Source of the DNA: Streptomyces sp. MH60 | GTDB lineage: Bacteria > Actinomycetota > Actinomycetes > Streptomycetales > Streptomycetaceae | Length of the DNA stretch: 35,702 bases | Assembly: GCF_002939385.1 (NCBI RefSeq) | Contig: NZ_MULI01000074.1 | Coordinates: forward strand, 1 to 35,702 | Direction of reading: 5' to 3' | In this document: positions 7,569 to 15,623 of the stretch, in pieces | Layout: every line of letters begins with the position of its first letter | How positions within the stretch are numbered: position 1 is the first letter of the stretch | Position numbers and translations under genes: made by a program | Notes under the pieces: generated by a model | Databases searched by the model: none | What the model was told of the DNA's origin: nothing | What the model saw: only the letters and a program-made list of their open reading frames with translations

Positions 7569-9080
7569 TCAGCTCTGGCCGCCGGCCAGCTTCTCGCGCA
7601 GCGCGGCCAGCGCCTCGTCCGACGCGAGCGCGCCGGAGTTGTCGCCGCCCTCGGAGGAGTACGAGCCGCCGCCGCCACCACCACCGGACGCGGCCGGAGC
7701 CGCACCCGCGGTGTCGACGCCCTCGGCAGCGGCCTTCTCGTCCGCCTCGCGGGACTTGATGACCTGCGCCTGGTGCTGCTCGAAGCGCTGCTGGGCCTCG
7801 GCGTACTGCGTCTCCCAGGCCTCGCGCTGGGTCTCGTAGCCCTCGAGCCAGTCGTTGGTCTCGGGGTCGAAGCCCTCGGGGTAGATGTAGTTGCCCTGGT
7901 CGTCGTAGGACGCGGCCATGCCGTACAGGGTCGGGTCGAACTCGACCGTGGACGGGTCGGCACCGAAGGCCTCGTTGGCCTGCTTCAGCGAGAGGCTGAT
8001 GCGGCGGCGCTCGAGGTCGATGTCGATGACCTTGACGAAGATCTCGTCGTTGACCTGGACGACCTGCTCCGGGATCTCCACGTGGCGCTCGGCCAGCTCG
8101 GAGATGTGGACCAGACCCTCGATGCCCTCGTCCACGCGGACGAACGCACCGAACGGAACCAGCTTCGTGACCTTGCCGGGCACGACCTGGCCGATCTGGT
8201 GGGTGCGGGCGAACTGCTGCCACGGGTCTTCCTGGGTCGCCTTCAGCGACAGGGAGACACGCTCGCGGTCCATGTCGACGTCGAGGACCTCGACGGTGAC
8301 CTCCTGGCCGACCTCGACCACCTCGGACGGGTGGTCGATGTGCTTCCAGGACAGCTCGGAGACGTGGACCAGACCGTCGACGCCACCCAGGTCCACGAAG
8401 GCACCGAAGTTGACGATCGAGGAGACGACGCCGGAACGGACCTGACCCTTCTGGAGGGTGGTGAGGAACGTCTGGCGGACCTCGGACTGGGTCTGCTCCA
8501 GCCAGGCACGGCGGGACAGGACCACGTTGTTGCGGTTCTTGTCCAGCTCGATGATCTTGGCCTCGAGCTCCTTGCCCACGTAGGGCTGGAGGTCGCGGAC
8601 GCGGCGCATCTCGACCAGGGAGGCCGGGAGGAAGCCACGGAGGCCGATGTCGAGGATGAGACCACCCTTGACGACCTCGATGACGGTACCGGTGACGATC
8701 CCGTCCTCTTCCTTGATCTTCTCGATGGTGCCCCAGGCACGCTCGTACTGGGCGCGCTTCTTCGAGAGGATCAGGCGGCCTTCCTTGTCCTCCTTCTGGA
8801 GAACAAGGGCCTCGATCTCGTCACCGACGGCGACGACCTCGTTGGGGTCGACGTCGTGCTTGATGGAGAGCTCGCGGCTCGGGATAACGCCTTCGGTCTT
8901 GTAACCGATGTCGAGCAGGACCTCGTCCCGGTCGACCTTCACGATGACGCCGTCGACGATGTCGCCGTCGTTGAAGTACTTGATCGTCTCGTCGATCGCG
9001 GCGAGGAAGGCTTCCTCGTTACCGATGTCGTTGACCGCTACCTGCGGGGTGGTGGCGGTGGTCTCGGTGCTGCTCGTCAT
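7569..9080 (-). CDS. rpsA: 30S ribosomal protein S1
   Basis: S1 binds mRNA and helps load it on the 30S subunit. The 503-residue product begins MTSSTETTATTPQVAVNDIG and carries four S1 (OB-fold) repeats, seen as GDIVDGVIVKVDRDEVLLDIG, GIVTGTVIEVVKGGLILDIG, GQVRSGVVSSIVNFGAFVDLG and GQVVPGKVTKLVPFGAFVRV (each quoted only in part), at roughly 40-105, 125-190, 210-280 and 295-365. Four repeats, not six, is the actinobacterial form. The C terminus is an acidic, helical and then Gly-rich tail, ending EALAALREKLAGGQS. The open frame runs on far upstream, but codon use and the promoter at 9279-9307 place the start at the ATG at 9080. GGAG is 11 bases upstream. Confidence 0.97.
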   Translation of the reverse strand: MTSSTETTATTPQVAVNDIGNEEAFLAAIDETIKYFNDGDIVDGVIVKVDRDEVLLDIGYKTEGVIPSRELSIKHDVDPNEVVAVGDEIEALVLQKEDKEGRLILSKKRAQYERAWGTIEKIKEEDGIVTGTVIEVVKGGLILDIGLRGFLPASLVEMRRVRDLQPYVGKELEAKIIELDKNRNNVVLSRRAWLEQTQSEVRQTFLTTLQKGQVRSGVVSSIVNFGAFVDLGGVDGLVHVSELSWKHIDHPSEVVEVGQEVTVEVLDVDMDRERVSLSLKATQEDPWQQFARTHQIGQVVPGKVTKLVPFGAFVRVDEGIEGLVHISELAERHVEIPEQVVQVNDEIFVKVIDIDLERRRISLSLKQANEAFGADPSTVEFDPTLYGMAASYDDQGNYIYPEGFDPETNDWLEGYETQREAWETQYAEAQQRFEQHQAQVIKSREADEKAAAEGVDTAGAAPAASGGGGGGGSYSSEGGDNSGALASDEALAALREKLAGGQS

Positions 9081-9272
9081 GTGGGAAAGGGCTCCGGTAC
9101 GGACATTGAAGTCGTAGGTACTGCTTACGCCGGGAGCCCGTTTCGCTCTGAAGAAGCCGGACAGCCAAGGAAGCGTCACCGAAATCCACTGGTGACGCCT
9201 CGAGAACCGAGGGGACATACAACAGATGCGAGCGCGACCTGCTACGTCTGAGGTGCGCAGGCCCGCAGCGCA
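9081..9272 (-). promoter_or_regulatory. Structured 5' leader of rpsA
   Basis: The predicted transcript start near 9272 gives a leader of about 190 nucleotides. It contains a hairpin GCGTCACC 9173-9180 / GGTGACGC 9191-9198 (ten-base loop). Immediately next to it, sharing one base, is a smaller hairpin CCTCG 9198-9202 / CGAGG 9208-9212. A leader of this length with two adjacent stems suggests post-transcriptional control, possibly by S1 itself; this is inference. No known riboswitch was recognised. Confidence 0.5.
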
Positions 9273-9278
9273 ACTTGT

Positions 9279-9307
9279 AGCATACGGGGGCAGCCGGGCA
9301 GGGTCAA
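9279..9307 (-). promoter_or_regulatory. rpsA promoter, principal sigma factor type
   Basis: On the minus strand TTGACC (9307-9302) and TATGCT (9284-9279) are separated by exactly 17 bases. This is close to the sigma-70 consensus and the best match in the window. Transcription should start near 9272 and read toward rpsA. Confidence 0.85.
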
Positions 9308-9530
9308 TGCGCGAAGCCGCACACCCGGGGCAGATCGTCGCATACCCGGCACAAAAGCCGTCTCCCGAGGCCACACGGACCCCTGGATGCCCTGTGCGTG
9401 ACACGCGGGGCGGGCGGCACGGAAGAGCCCGCAGACTAGTACGAGGGAGCCGGTCATCCAAGAGCCCGTAACGTCCGAGGCCGAAGGAACCGACGGACCA
9501 GAGCCCGAGGCCACCCGGCGTGCCGCCGGT

Positions 9531-10289
9531 GTGACGGAGAGTTCCCGCGCCAACCGCGGCTGGTGGGACCGGAACGCGGACGAGTACCAGACCGAGCACG
9601 GCACCTTCCTCGGCGACGACCGCTTCGTGTGGTGTCCCGAGGGCCTGGACGAGGTGGAGGCCGAGCTGCTCGGCCCGCCGGAGGAGCTGAAGGGCAAGGA
9701 CGTCCTGGAGATCGGCGCCGGCGCCGCCCAGTGTTCGCGCTGGCTGACCGCCCAGGGGGCCCGTCCGGTGGCCCTGGACCTCTCCCACCGCCAGCTCCAG
9801 CACGCCCTGCGCATCGGCGTCTCGTTCCCCCTGGTGTGTGCCGACGCGTCGGTGCTGCCCTTCGCGGACGGTTCGTTCGACCTGGCGTGTTCGGCGTACG
9901 GGGCGCTGCCGTTCGTCGCCGACCCGCGGCTGGTGCTGCGGGAGGTGCGCCGGGTGCTGCGGCCCGGCGGCCGCTTCGTCTTCTCCGTCACGCACCCGCT
10001 GCGCTGGGCGTTCCCGGACGAGCCGGGCCCCGAGGGGCTGTCGGTATCCGCCTCGTACTTCGACCGGACGCCGTACGTCGAGCAGGACGACGAGGGCCTC
10101 GCGGTGTACGTCGAGCACCACAGGACGCTCGGTGACCGGGTGCGGGACGTGGTGACGTCGGGGTTCCGGCTGGTGGACCTCGTGGAGCCGGAGTGGCCGG
10201 ACTGGAACACCTCGGAATGGGGCGGCTGGTCGCCGCTGCGCGGGCACCTGATCCCGGGGACGGCGATCTTCGTCTGCGAGCGCGACTGA
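9531..10289 (+). CDS. Class I SAM-dependent methyltransferase
   Basis: The 252-residue product (counted from the GTG) has the class I Rossmann motifs. Motif I is DVLEIGAGAAQCSRWL at about 57-72, then PVALDLSHRQL (acidic end of beta2), CADASVLPFADGSFDLA (motifs II/III), and REVRRVLRPGGRFVFSVTHP (post-III). The Methyltransf_11-like core suggests a small-molecule substrate, which is unknown; the N-terminal NRGWWDRNADEYQTEHG segment is typical of this actinobacterial group. The GTG has no good Shine-Dalgarno. A good one, AGGGAG at 9444-9449, is followed six bases later by ATC at 9456, in frame, so translation might begin at a non-canonical ATC and add 25 residues. It is followed by the helicase gene after 67 bases. 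Confidence 0.85.
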   Translation: MTESSRANRGWWDRNADEYQTEHGTFLGDDRFVWCPEGLDEVEAELLGPPEELKGKDVLEIGAGAAQCSRWLTAQGARPVALDLSHRQLQHALRIGVSFPLVCADASVLPFADGSFDLACSAYGALPFVADPRLVLREVRRVLRPGGRFVFSVTHPLRWAFPDEPGPEGLSVSASYFDRTPYVEQDDEGLAVYVEHHRTLGDRVRDVVTSGFRLVDLVEPEWPDWNTSEWGGWSPLRGHLIPGTAIFVCERD

Positions 10290-10356
10290 GCCGTACCCGG
10301 GGCGCGGAGGCCCGCGCGCGCGGAGGGTGGTTTCGCGGACGTACGACACTGGGGGC

Positions 10357-12960
10357 GTGATCCGTTACGACGCCCTGGACGCGCTGCCCGTGCGCGGTGC
10401 CCTGCCCGCGCTGCACGACGCCCTGGAGGGGCACGGCACGGCGGTGCTGGTCGCGCCGCCCGGCACCGGCAAGACGACGCTGGTGCCGCTGGCCCTGGCG
10501 GGGCTGCTGGGCGGCGATGCGGCTCCCGCGCGGCGTGTGGTCGTGGCCGAGCCGCGGCGGATCGCGGCGCGGGCGGCGGCCCGGCGGATGGCGTGGCTGC
10601 TGGGTGAGAAGCCGGGCGCGAGCGTCGGGTACACCGTGCGCGGGGAGCGGGTCGTCGGGCGCCACGCGCGCGTGGAGGTCGTCACGACCGGTGTGCTGCT
10701 CCAGCGGCTCCAGCGGGACCAGGAGCTGTCGGGCGTCGACGCGGTGGTGCTGGACGAGTGCCACGAGCGGCATCTGGACGCGGACACCTCGGCGGCGTTC
10801 CTGTGGGACGTGCGGCAGGCCCTGCGGCCCGAGCTGCGGCTGGTGGCCGCGTCGGCCACGACCGACGCGGAGGGCTGGTCGCGGCTGCTGGGGGACGCGC
10901 CGGTCGTCGAGGCGCGGGGCGTGTCGTACCCCGTGGAGGTCGTGTGGACGCCGCCGGTGCGGCCGGTGCGGCCGCCGCACGGGATGCGGGTGGACCCGGC
11001 GCTGCTCGCGCACGTGGCCGCCGTGGTACGCCGGGCGCTGGCCGAACGGGACGGGGACGTCCTGTGCTTCCTGCCGGGAGTCGGGGAGATCTCCCGCGTG
11101 GCGGGACAGTTGGCGGGCCTCGGGGACGTGGACGTGCTCCAGGTGCACGGGCGGGCGCCCGCGGCCGTGCAGGACGCGGTGCTGGCGCCCGGGGCGCGGC
11201 GCCGGGTGGTGCTGGCGACCTCGGTGGCCGAGTCGTCGCTGACGGTCCCGGGCGTCCGGATGGTCGTGGACGCGGGGCTGGCCCGGGAGCCGCGGGTGGA
11301 CCACGCGCGCGGGCTCAGCGCGCTGACGACGGTACGGGCCTCGCGGGCGGCGGCGCGGCAGCGGGCGGGCCGGGCCGGCCGCGAGGCGCCGGGGGTGGTG
11401 TACCGCTGCTGGGCGGAGGCGGAGGACGCCCGTCTGCCGCGCTTCCCGGCGCCGGAGATCAAGGTGGCCGACCTGACGGCGTTCGCGTTGCAGGCGGCCT
11501 GCTGGGGCGATCCGGACGCGTCCGGTCTGGTGGCAGCCGCCAGGTCGGTGCTGGAGGCGGTCGGCGCGGTGGACTCCGCCGGCCGGGCGACGGACCGGGG
11601 CGCACGCCTGGCCCGTCTCGGTCTGCACCCCCGGCTGGGGCGCGCCCTCCTGGACGCGGCGGACCTGAGCGCGGGCCTTCCGCCCCGGGCCACCTCGGCA
11701 GCGGGGGTCCCCGCCGGCCCGCGCCCTGCCGACGGCGGCACCGCGCGACCGGCCGCCTCCGGGACCGGTCCGTCCGCGACGGGTGGGGGCGCCGGGGGCC
11801 GTGGGGACGAGGTGGTGGCTGAGGTGGTGGGGCTGTTGAGCGAGGAGGCGCCGCGGGAGTACGGGGACGATCTCGTGTCCGTACTGCGGGCGGCTCGGCG
11901 GGGTGGCGACGCCTACGGGGCGCGGTGGCGGGCCGAGGTGCGGCGGCTGCGGGCCGCCGTGGAGGGCGGGCGAGGACTGCCGGCCGGCGACGAGGTCCTC
12001 GCCGGGCTGGTGGCCGCTCTGGCGTTTCCCGAGCGGGTGGCCAGGAAGGACGGCGGTTCGTACCTGATGGTCTCCGGCACCCGGGCGGAACTGCCTCGGG
12101 CGTCGGCGCTGCGCGGGGCGCCGTGGATCGCCGTCGCCGTGGCCGACCGGCCGGTGGGCCGGGGGCACGCGCGCGTGCAGCTCGGCGCGGCCGTCGACGA
12201 GGAGACCGCCCGGCTCGCGGCGGGAGCGCTGCTGACCGAGCGGGACGAGGTGCGCTGGGCCGACGGTGACGTGGTGGCCCGGCGGGTCGAGCGGCTCGGG
12301 GCGGTGGAACTGGCGGTGCGGCCCCTCGCCGACCCCGACCCCGCCCTCGTGCGGGGCGCGCTGCTGGAGGGGCTGCGGCGGGAGGGGCTCGGGCTGCTGC
12401 GCCGCTCGGCCGACGCCGACCTGCTGCGCCGGCGGCTCGCGTTCCTGCGGCGGCACCTCGGTGAGCCCTGGCCGGACGTCACCGACGAGGCGCTGCTCAC
12501 GCGCGCGGACGAGTGGCTGGAACCCGAGCTGAGCCGGGCCCGGCGGCGGGCCGACCTGGGCCGGATCGACGCCGGGCAGGCGCTGACGCGGCTGCTGCCC
12601 TGGGCGTCCGGGGAAGCGGCGCGGCTCGACGAGCTGGCCCCCGAGCGGATCCTCGTCCCCAGCGGGTCCAGGATCCGGATCGACTACGGCGACCCCGAAC
12701 AGCCCGTCCTCGCCGTGAAGTTGCAGGAGATGTTCGGGCTCCAGCGGTCACCGGAGATCGCCGGGGTGCCGCTCCTCGTGCACCTGCTCTCCCCCGCCGG
12801 CCGCCCCGCCGCGGTCACCGCCGACCTGGCCTCGTTCTGGAGGGACGGCTACCAGGGCGTACGGGCGGAGCTGCGCGGCCGGTACCCGAAACACCCGTGG
12901 CCCGAGGACCCGGCCACGGCGGAGCCGACGCGGTACACGAAGGCCCGGCTCGGCACGTGA
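10357..12960 (+). CDS. hrpB: ATP-dependent DExH helicase HrpB
   Basis: This 867-residue protein is an HrpB-type DExH-box RNA helicase. Walker A is APPGTGKTT at 33-41; motif Ia is VAEPRRIAARAAARRM; motif II is DECHERH, with DECH at 133-136; motif III is VAASAT. The second RecA domain has LATSVAESSLTVPGV (motif V) and QRAGRAGREAPGV (motif VI). The C-terminal HrpB-specific domain ends with LQEMFGLQRSPEIAGVPLLVHLLSPAGRPAA-type sequence and the W-x-D-GYQ-x-VR-x-x-L-x-x-RYPKH signature. The start is a GTG with GGGGG just before it; an upstream in-frame start at 10327 is less likely. About residues 437-488 are a Gly/Ala/Pro-rich linker absent from compact HrpB proteins. The cellular RNA substrate of bacterial HrpB is poorly defined. 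Confidence 0.92.
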   Translation: MIRYDALDALPVRGALPALHDALEGHGTAVLVAPPGTGKTTLVPLALAGLLGGDAAPARRVVVAEPRRIAARAAARRMAWLLGEKPGASVGYTVRGERVVGRHARVEVVTTGVLLQRLQRDQELSGVDAVVLDECHERHLDADTSAAFLWDVRQALRPELRLVAASATTDAEGWSRLLGDAPVVEARGVSYPVEVVWTPPVRPVRPPHGMRVDPALLAHVAAVVRRALAERDGDVLCFLPGVGEISRVAGQLAGLGDVDVLQVHGRAPAAVQDAVLAPGARRRVVLATSVAESSLTVPGVRMVVDAGLAREPRVDHARGLSALTTVRASRAAARQRAGRAGREAPGVVYRCWAEAEDARLPRFPAPEIKVADLTAFALQAACWGDPDASGLVAAARSVLEAVGAVDSAGRATDRGARLARLGLHPRLGRALLDAADLSAGLPPRATSAAGVPAGPRPADGGTARPAASGTGPSATGGGAGGRGDEVVAEVVGLLSEEAPREYGDDLVSVLRAARRGGDAYGARWRAEVRRLRAAVEGGRGLPAGDEVLAGLVAALAFPERVARKDGGSYLMVSGTRAELPRASALRGAPWIAVAVADRPVGRGHARVQLGAAVDEETARLAAGALLTERDEVRWADGDVVARRVERLGAVELAVRPLADPDPALVRGALLEGLRREGLGLLRRSADADLLRRRLAFLRRHLGEPWPDVTDEALLTRADEWLEPELSRARRRADLGRIDAGQALTRLLPWASGEAARLDELAPERILVPSGSRIRIDYGDPEQPVLAVKLQEMFGLQRSPEIAGVPLLVHLLSPAGRPAAVTADLASFWRDGYQGVRAELRGRYPKHPWPEDPATAEPTRYTKARLGT

Positions 12961-12965
12961 CCGGT

Positions 12966-12989
12966 CCCGGCGGGGAGCACCCCGCCGGG
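12966..12989. terminator. Bidirectional terminator between hrpB and the transglycosylase gene
   Basis: CCCGGCGGGG at 12966-12975 pairs perfectly with CCCCGCCGGG at 12980-12989 around AGCA. It occupies most of the 38-bp gap between the two convergent genes and can serve both. Confidence 0.85.
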
Positions 12990-12998
12990 CGACGGTGC

Positions 12999-14765
12999 CT
13001 ATGCCTCCGGTGCCGTCGACGGCTCGGTCGACGGGTCCGGCGTCGGTTCGGCAGCCTTGGCCACCTTCAGGGTGAGGTCGAGCCGGGCGCCGCCCGCGGT
13101 GGTGAGGCGGAGGACGTAGGAGCCCTCGGCGTCGTCCGCGTACAGCTTCGGCAGCCGCAGCAGGCCCTTGGCGTCGGTCAGGCCGGTCAGCGTACGGACG
13201 GTCTTGCCGTCGGCGTCCTTGAAGTAGGGACCCTTGTCGTTCTCGGTCGGGTCGGCCGCGGACTTGATGAGCGTGGCGGTGACGGCGACCTTGTCCGCGA
13301 CGGCGCCCTTGAGCGTGGCCTTCACCTCGACCGGGTCGGCGAACTCGTCGCCCGGCGTGCACGTCAGCTCGGTCTCGGTGGTGCGGACGAGGGCGTCGGC
13401 GACGCGCTCGGTGACGGTGGCCCGGTAGTCGAGGCCCGGCACGGAACGGCCGATCACGACGGCGCGGACGGTGAACTCGCCGGTCTGCTCGCCCGCCACC
13501 AGCGCGGGCGCGACGGCCACGCCGGAGGCGTCGGTGGTGACCGCGGCGACCTTCTCGCCGCCGGTGAAGGTGGCGTCCGTGTCGCCCAGGACGGTGAACC
13601 GGATGCGCACCTTGCCCACGGCCTCTCCGGCCTTGGTCTCGGCGCGGGTGCTGATCCTCTTGGCGAACGTGTCGCCCGCGACCGCGGTGAGCCCCGTGCC
13701 GCCGGCGTTCTCCAGGTGGTGAACCGTGTCGGTGGGCGTGGGGACCGGGGTGGGGTTCTCGGTGGGCGGCGCCGGGTCCGTGGGCGGCTTGGTGCTCGGG
13801 CCTGGGTTGTCGGGCTTGCCCGAGGCCGGTGGCTTGCTCGGGGACGGGTCCGGGCTGGGCGTCGCCGTGCCCGGGGCCCGGGATCCCGTGGTCGCGCCCG
13901 TGCGGCCCGGTGAGGGACTGACGCCCGCGCCGGGGTCGTCGCTGCGGCCGACCGGGAGGCTGCCGGTGCCGTCCGGGATCTCGTGGGTGCCCCTGCGGTA
14001 GTGCTCCAGCCACGACAGGACCGTGTTCAGGTAGTCCTGCGAGTTGTTGTAGCTGAGGATCGCGCGGTCGAGGTCGGCCTGGACGGACAGGTCCCAGCCG
14101 TTGCGGCACAGGTAGTGGCCGGCGGCGAGGGCGGCGTCGTAGACGTTGTTGGGGTCTTCCCTGCCGTCGCCGTTGCCGTCGCGGCCCGCCCACGCCCAGG
14201 TGGACGGGATGAACTGCATGGGGCCGACGGCGTTGTCGTAGCTGCTGTTGCCGTCGTAGACGCCCTTGTCGGTGTCCTTGATGAGCGCGAAGCCGTTGCC
14301 GTCGAGCTGCGGGCCGATGATCCGGCCGATCGTCGTGCCGTTGGCGTCGACGCGGCCGCCGCGGGCCTGACCGGACTCCACCTTGCCGATGGCGGCGAGC
14401 AGTTGCCACGGCAGGTTGCAGCCGGGCTTGGACCGGCGCAGCTCCGACTCGGCCTGCTTGTAGGCGTCGAGGACGGTGGCGGGAATGCCGGCCTCGGACG
14501 GACCCCGGGAGGAAGGGGTGCCCGTGGTCGGGGAGGGAAGGGGACTGTTGAGGGGCGGCAGGTCGGTGTAGTAGGGCGAGTTGCCGGTGGCGCTGTCCTC
14601 GGACGACGTGTCGGACGTCGGCGCGTTGTCGGCGGTGGTCCGTCTGCCGTTGCCGTCGGCCGTCACGTCGGGGGCCTGGGACGCGGACAGGGCCGCGACC
14701 ACGACCGCAGCCACGGTGGTGGTGACCGCCGCCTTGCGGAGCCTCCTGTCGAAATGCGCCACCAT
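12999..14765 (-). CDS. Secreted lytic transglycosylase-like (SLT) protein with Ig-like C-terminal region
   Basis: The 588-residue product is predicted to be exported: MVAHFDRRLRKAA followed by a hydrophobic stretch VTTTVAAVVVAALSAS. After a Ser/Pro/Thr-rich spacer comes a lysozyme-like domain at about 95-280, with LLAAIGKVESGQA (catalytic Glu), NAVGPMQFIPSTW and NVYDAALAAGHYLC, and YNNSQDYL near its end. These are membrane-bound lytic transglycosylase B-like features for cleaving peptidoglycan glycan strands. A long Pro/Ser/Thr/Gly linker follows (about 300-375). The C-terminal 200 residues contain repeated beta-rich, Ig-like units (GKVRIRFTVLGDTDATFTGG, VEVKATLKGAVADKVAVTA). It ends in a P/T/E-rich tail. 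The ATG at 14765 has GGAGGGG eight bases upstream. Confidence 0.88.
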   Translation of the reverse strand: MVAHFDRRLRKAAVTTTVAAVVVAALSASQAPDVTADGNGRRTTADNAPTSDTSSEDSATGNSPYYTDLPPLNSPLPSPTTGTPSSRGPSEAGIPATVLDAYKQAESELRRSKPGCNLPWQLLAAIGKVESGQARGGRVDANGTTIGRIIGPQLDGNGFALIKDTDKGVYDGNSSYDNAVGPMQFIPSTWAWAGRDGNGDGREDPNNVYDAALAAGHYLCRNGWDLSVQADLDRAILSYNNSQDYLNTVLSWLEHYRRGTHEIPDGTGSLPVGRSDDPGAGVSPSPGRTGATTGSRAPGTATPSPDPSPSKPPASGKPDNPGPSTKPPTDPAPPTENPTPVPTPTDTVHHLENAGGTGLTAVAGDTFAKRISTRAETKAGEAVGKVRIRFTVLGDTDATFTGGEKVAAVTTDASGVAVAPALVAGEQTGEFTVRAVVIGRSVPGLDYRATVTERVADALVRTTETELTCTPGDEFADPVEVKATLKGAVADKVAVTATLIKSAADPTENDKGPYFKDADGKTVRTLTGLTDAKGLLRLPKLYADDAEGSYVLRLTTAGGARLDLTLKVAKAAEPTPDPSTEPSTAPEA

Positions 14766-15022
14766 AGAGTGAACCCCTCCCCTGGACGCCCGCGCGTCCG
14801 TCTCCGTCCGACTTCTGCTGTCGTACTCGCCCGTCGTGCCGGCTGTGTCCGCCCTGTTGTGACGATCGACCGGCGCAGACGGTTGCACGGCGATCCTCCG
14901 AGCACCGTGGTCGTCTGTTCGACCGATACGGTGCCGCAGGCGACCCTACGACAACTTGCTTTGCGCGGGCACCCGTTCCTGCCCGATATTCACCACCTGG
15001 CCATATGAGCCCGGGGCTGTAC

Positions 15023-15391
15023 TCAGTACGGAGCCGGACCGCCGGGTCGCACGCCGAGGGTGTCGGCGGTCGCGACGAAGACGGTGAAGGTGTGGGCGGG
15101 TCGGGGGCGCGGCAGCAGGGTGAGGGCCAGCGCGAGGTAGCCGCGGGCCAGGTCGGCCCACAACCGCCAGGCGGGTGTCTCCTGCGGGGCGGTGGTCGCG
15201 GGGGCCCGGCGGGCCAGTCCGCGGCGGAGGTCGGTCGCGGTGCGGCGCAGGACCGTCGTGAGGGTGGCGGGGGTGCGGCCGGTACTTGCGCCCGGGGCGA
15301 AGACCGGGACCGGGAGGAGTGGCACGCGGGCGGGTGCGTCGGTGCGTGCCCGTGCCGGTGTCGTCCGGTGGTGGAGCATGCGTATACCCAT
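15023..15391 (-). CDS. Small protein of unknown function
   Basis: The 122-residue product from the ATG at 15391 is not one I can assign. It starts MGIRMLHHRTTPARARTDAP and has an Arg/Ala/Pro-rich first half, then a helical part TTVLRRTATDLRRGLARR, and a possible single amphipathic or membrane-associated segment LWADLARGYLALALTLLP. It ends PAHTFTVFVATADTLGVRPG. GAGG lies eight bases before the ATG; an internal ATG at 15379 is the alternative. Codon use is typical of the region. Similar small proteins seem to occur in other Streptomyces, from memory. GTACTCAGTAC is a short palindrome over its stop. Confidence 0.6.
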   Translation of the reverse strand: MGIRMLHHRTTPARARTDAPARVPLLPVPVFAPGASTGRTPATLTTVLRRTATDLRRGLARRAPATTAPQETPAWRLWADLARGYLALALTLLPRPRPAHTFTVFVATADTLGVRPGGPAPY

Positions 15392-15447
15392 GCCCGCATC
15401 CTCACGGGAGACCGGGGCCGGGGCGTTTCCTTGGGGGCCACCGGAGT

Positions 15448-15541
15448 GACGGGGCGGGCGGCGTGGGCGGGGCCGGGGGGCGCAGCCCGGTGCCGACCGG
15501 GCGGGCGGCGCGGGCGGGGCGGGGGTGCGCAACCCGGCGTC
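15448..15541. repeat. 47-bp GC-rich tandem duplication
   Basis: Copy 1 (15448-15494) and copy 2 (15495-15541) both begin with GAC and align without gaps at 40 of 47 positions. Both are G-rich on the plus strand. They lie between polA and the small gene at 15023-15391, outside any convincing coding frame. Confidence 0.85.
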
Positions 15542-15548
15542 GCGGGGT

Positions 15549-15600
15549 GCCCCTGCGCCCACCCGTGCCGCCTGGAGGAGGCACGACTGCCCGCAGGGGC
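15549..15600 (-). terminator. Nested inverted repeats downstream of polA
   Basis: An outer stem GCCCCTGC 15549-15556 / GCAGGGGC 15593-15600 encloses an inner stem CGTGCC 15564-15569 / GGCACG 15580-15585. The structure starts 24 bases after the polA stop and is the likely polA terminator. Confidence 0.65.
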
Positions 15601-15623
15601 GGCGGAACGGCGACAGCCCGCGG

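Noticed and set aside
9081..10349. Open minus-strand frame extending rpsA upstream by more than 400 codons
   Set aside because: It crosses the rpsA promoter and leader and runs antisense to the methyltransferase; the composition is Arg/Gly/Pro-rich shadow sequence, and the ATG at 9080 gives the normal S1 protein.
9988..12456. 822-codon minus-strand frame opposite hrpB
   Set aside because: It is antisense to conserved helicase motifs, has no recognisable domain, and has the Arg/Pro/His-rich composition of a shadow frame.
14766..15002. Possible c-di-AMP (ydaO-type) riboswitch upstream of the transglycosylase gene
   Set aside because: Such riboswitches precede several Streptomyces cell-wall hydrolase genes, but I could not find the conserved sequence blocks here. 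A covariance-model search would settle it.
12748..15441. Long minus-strand frame over the transglycosylase region
   Set aside because: It is out of frame with the recognised protein, is Arg/His/Pro-rich, and lacks motifs.
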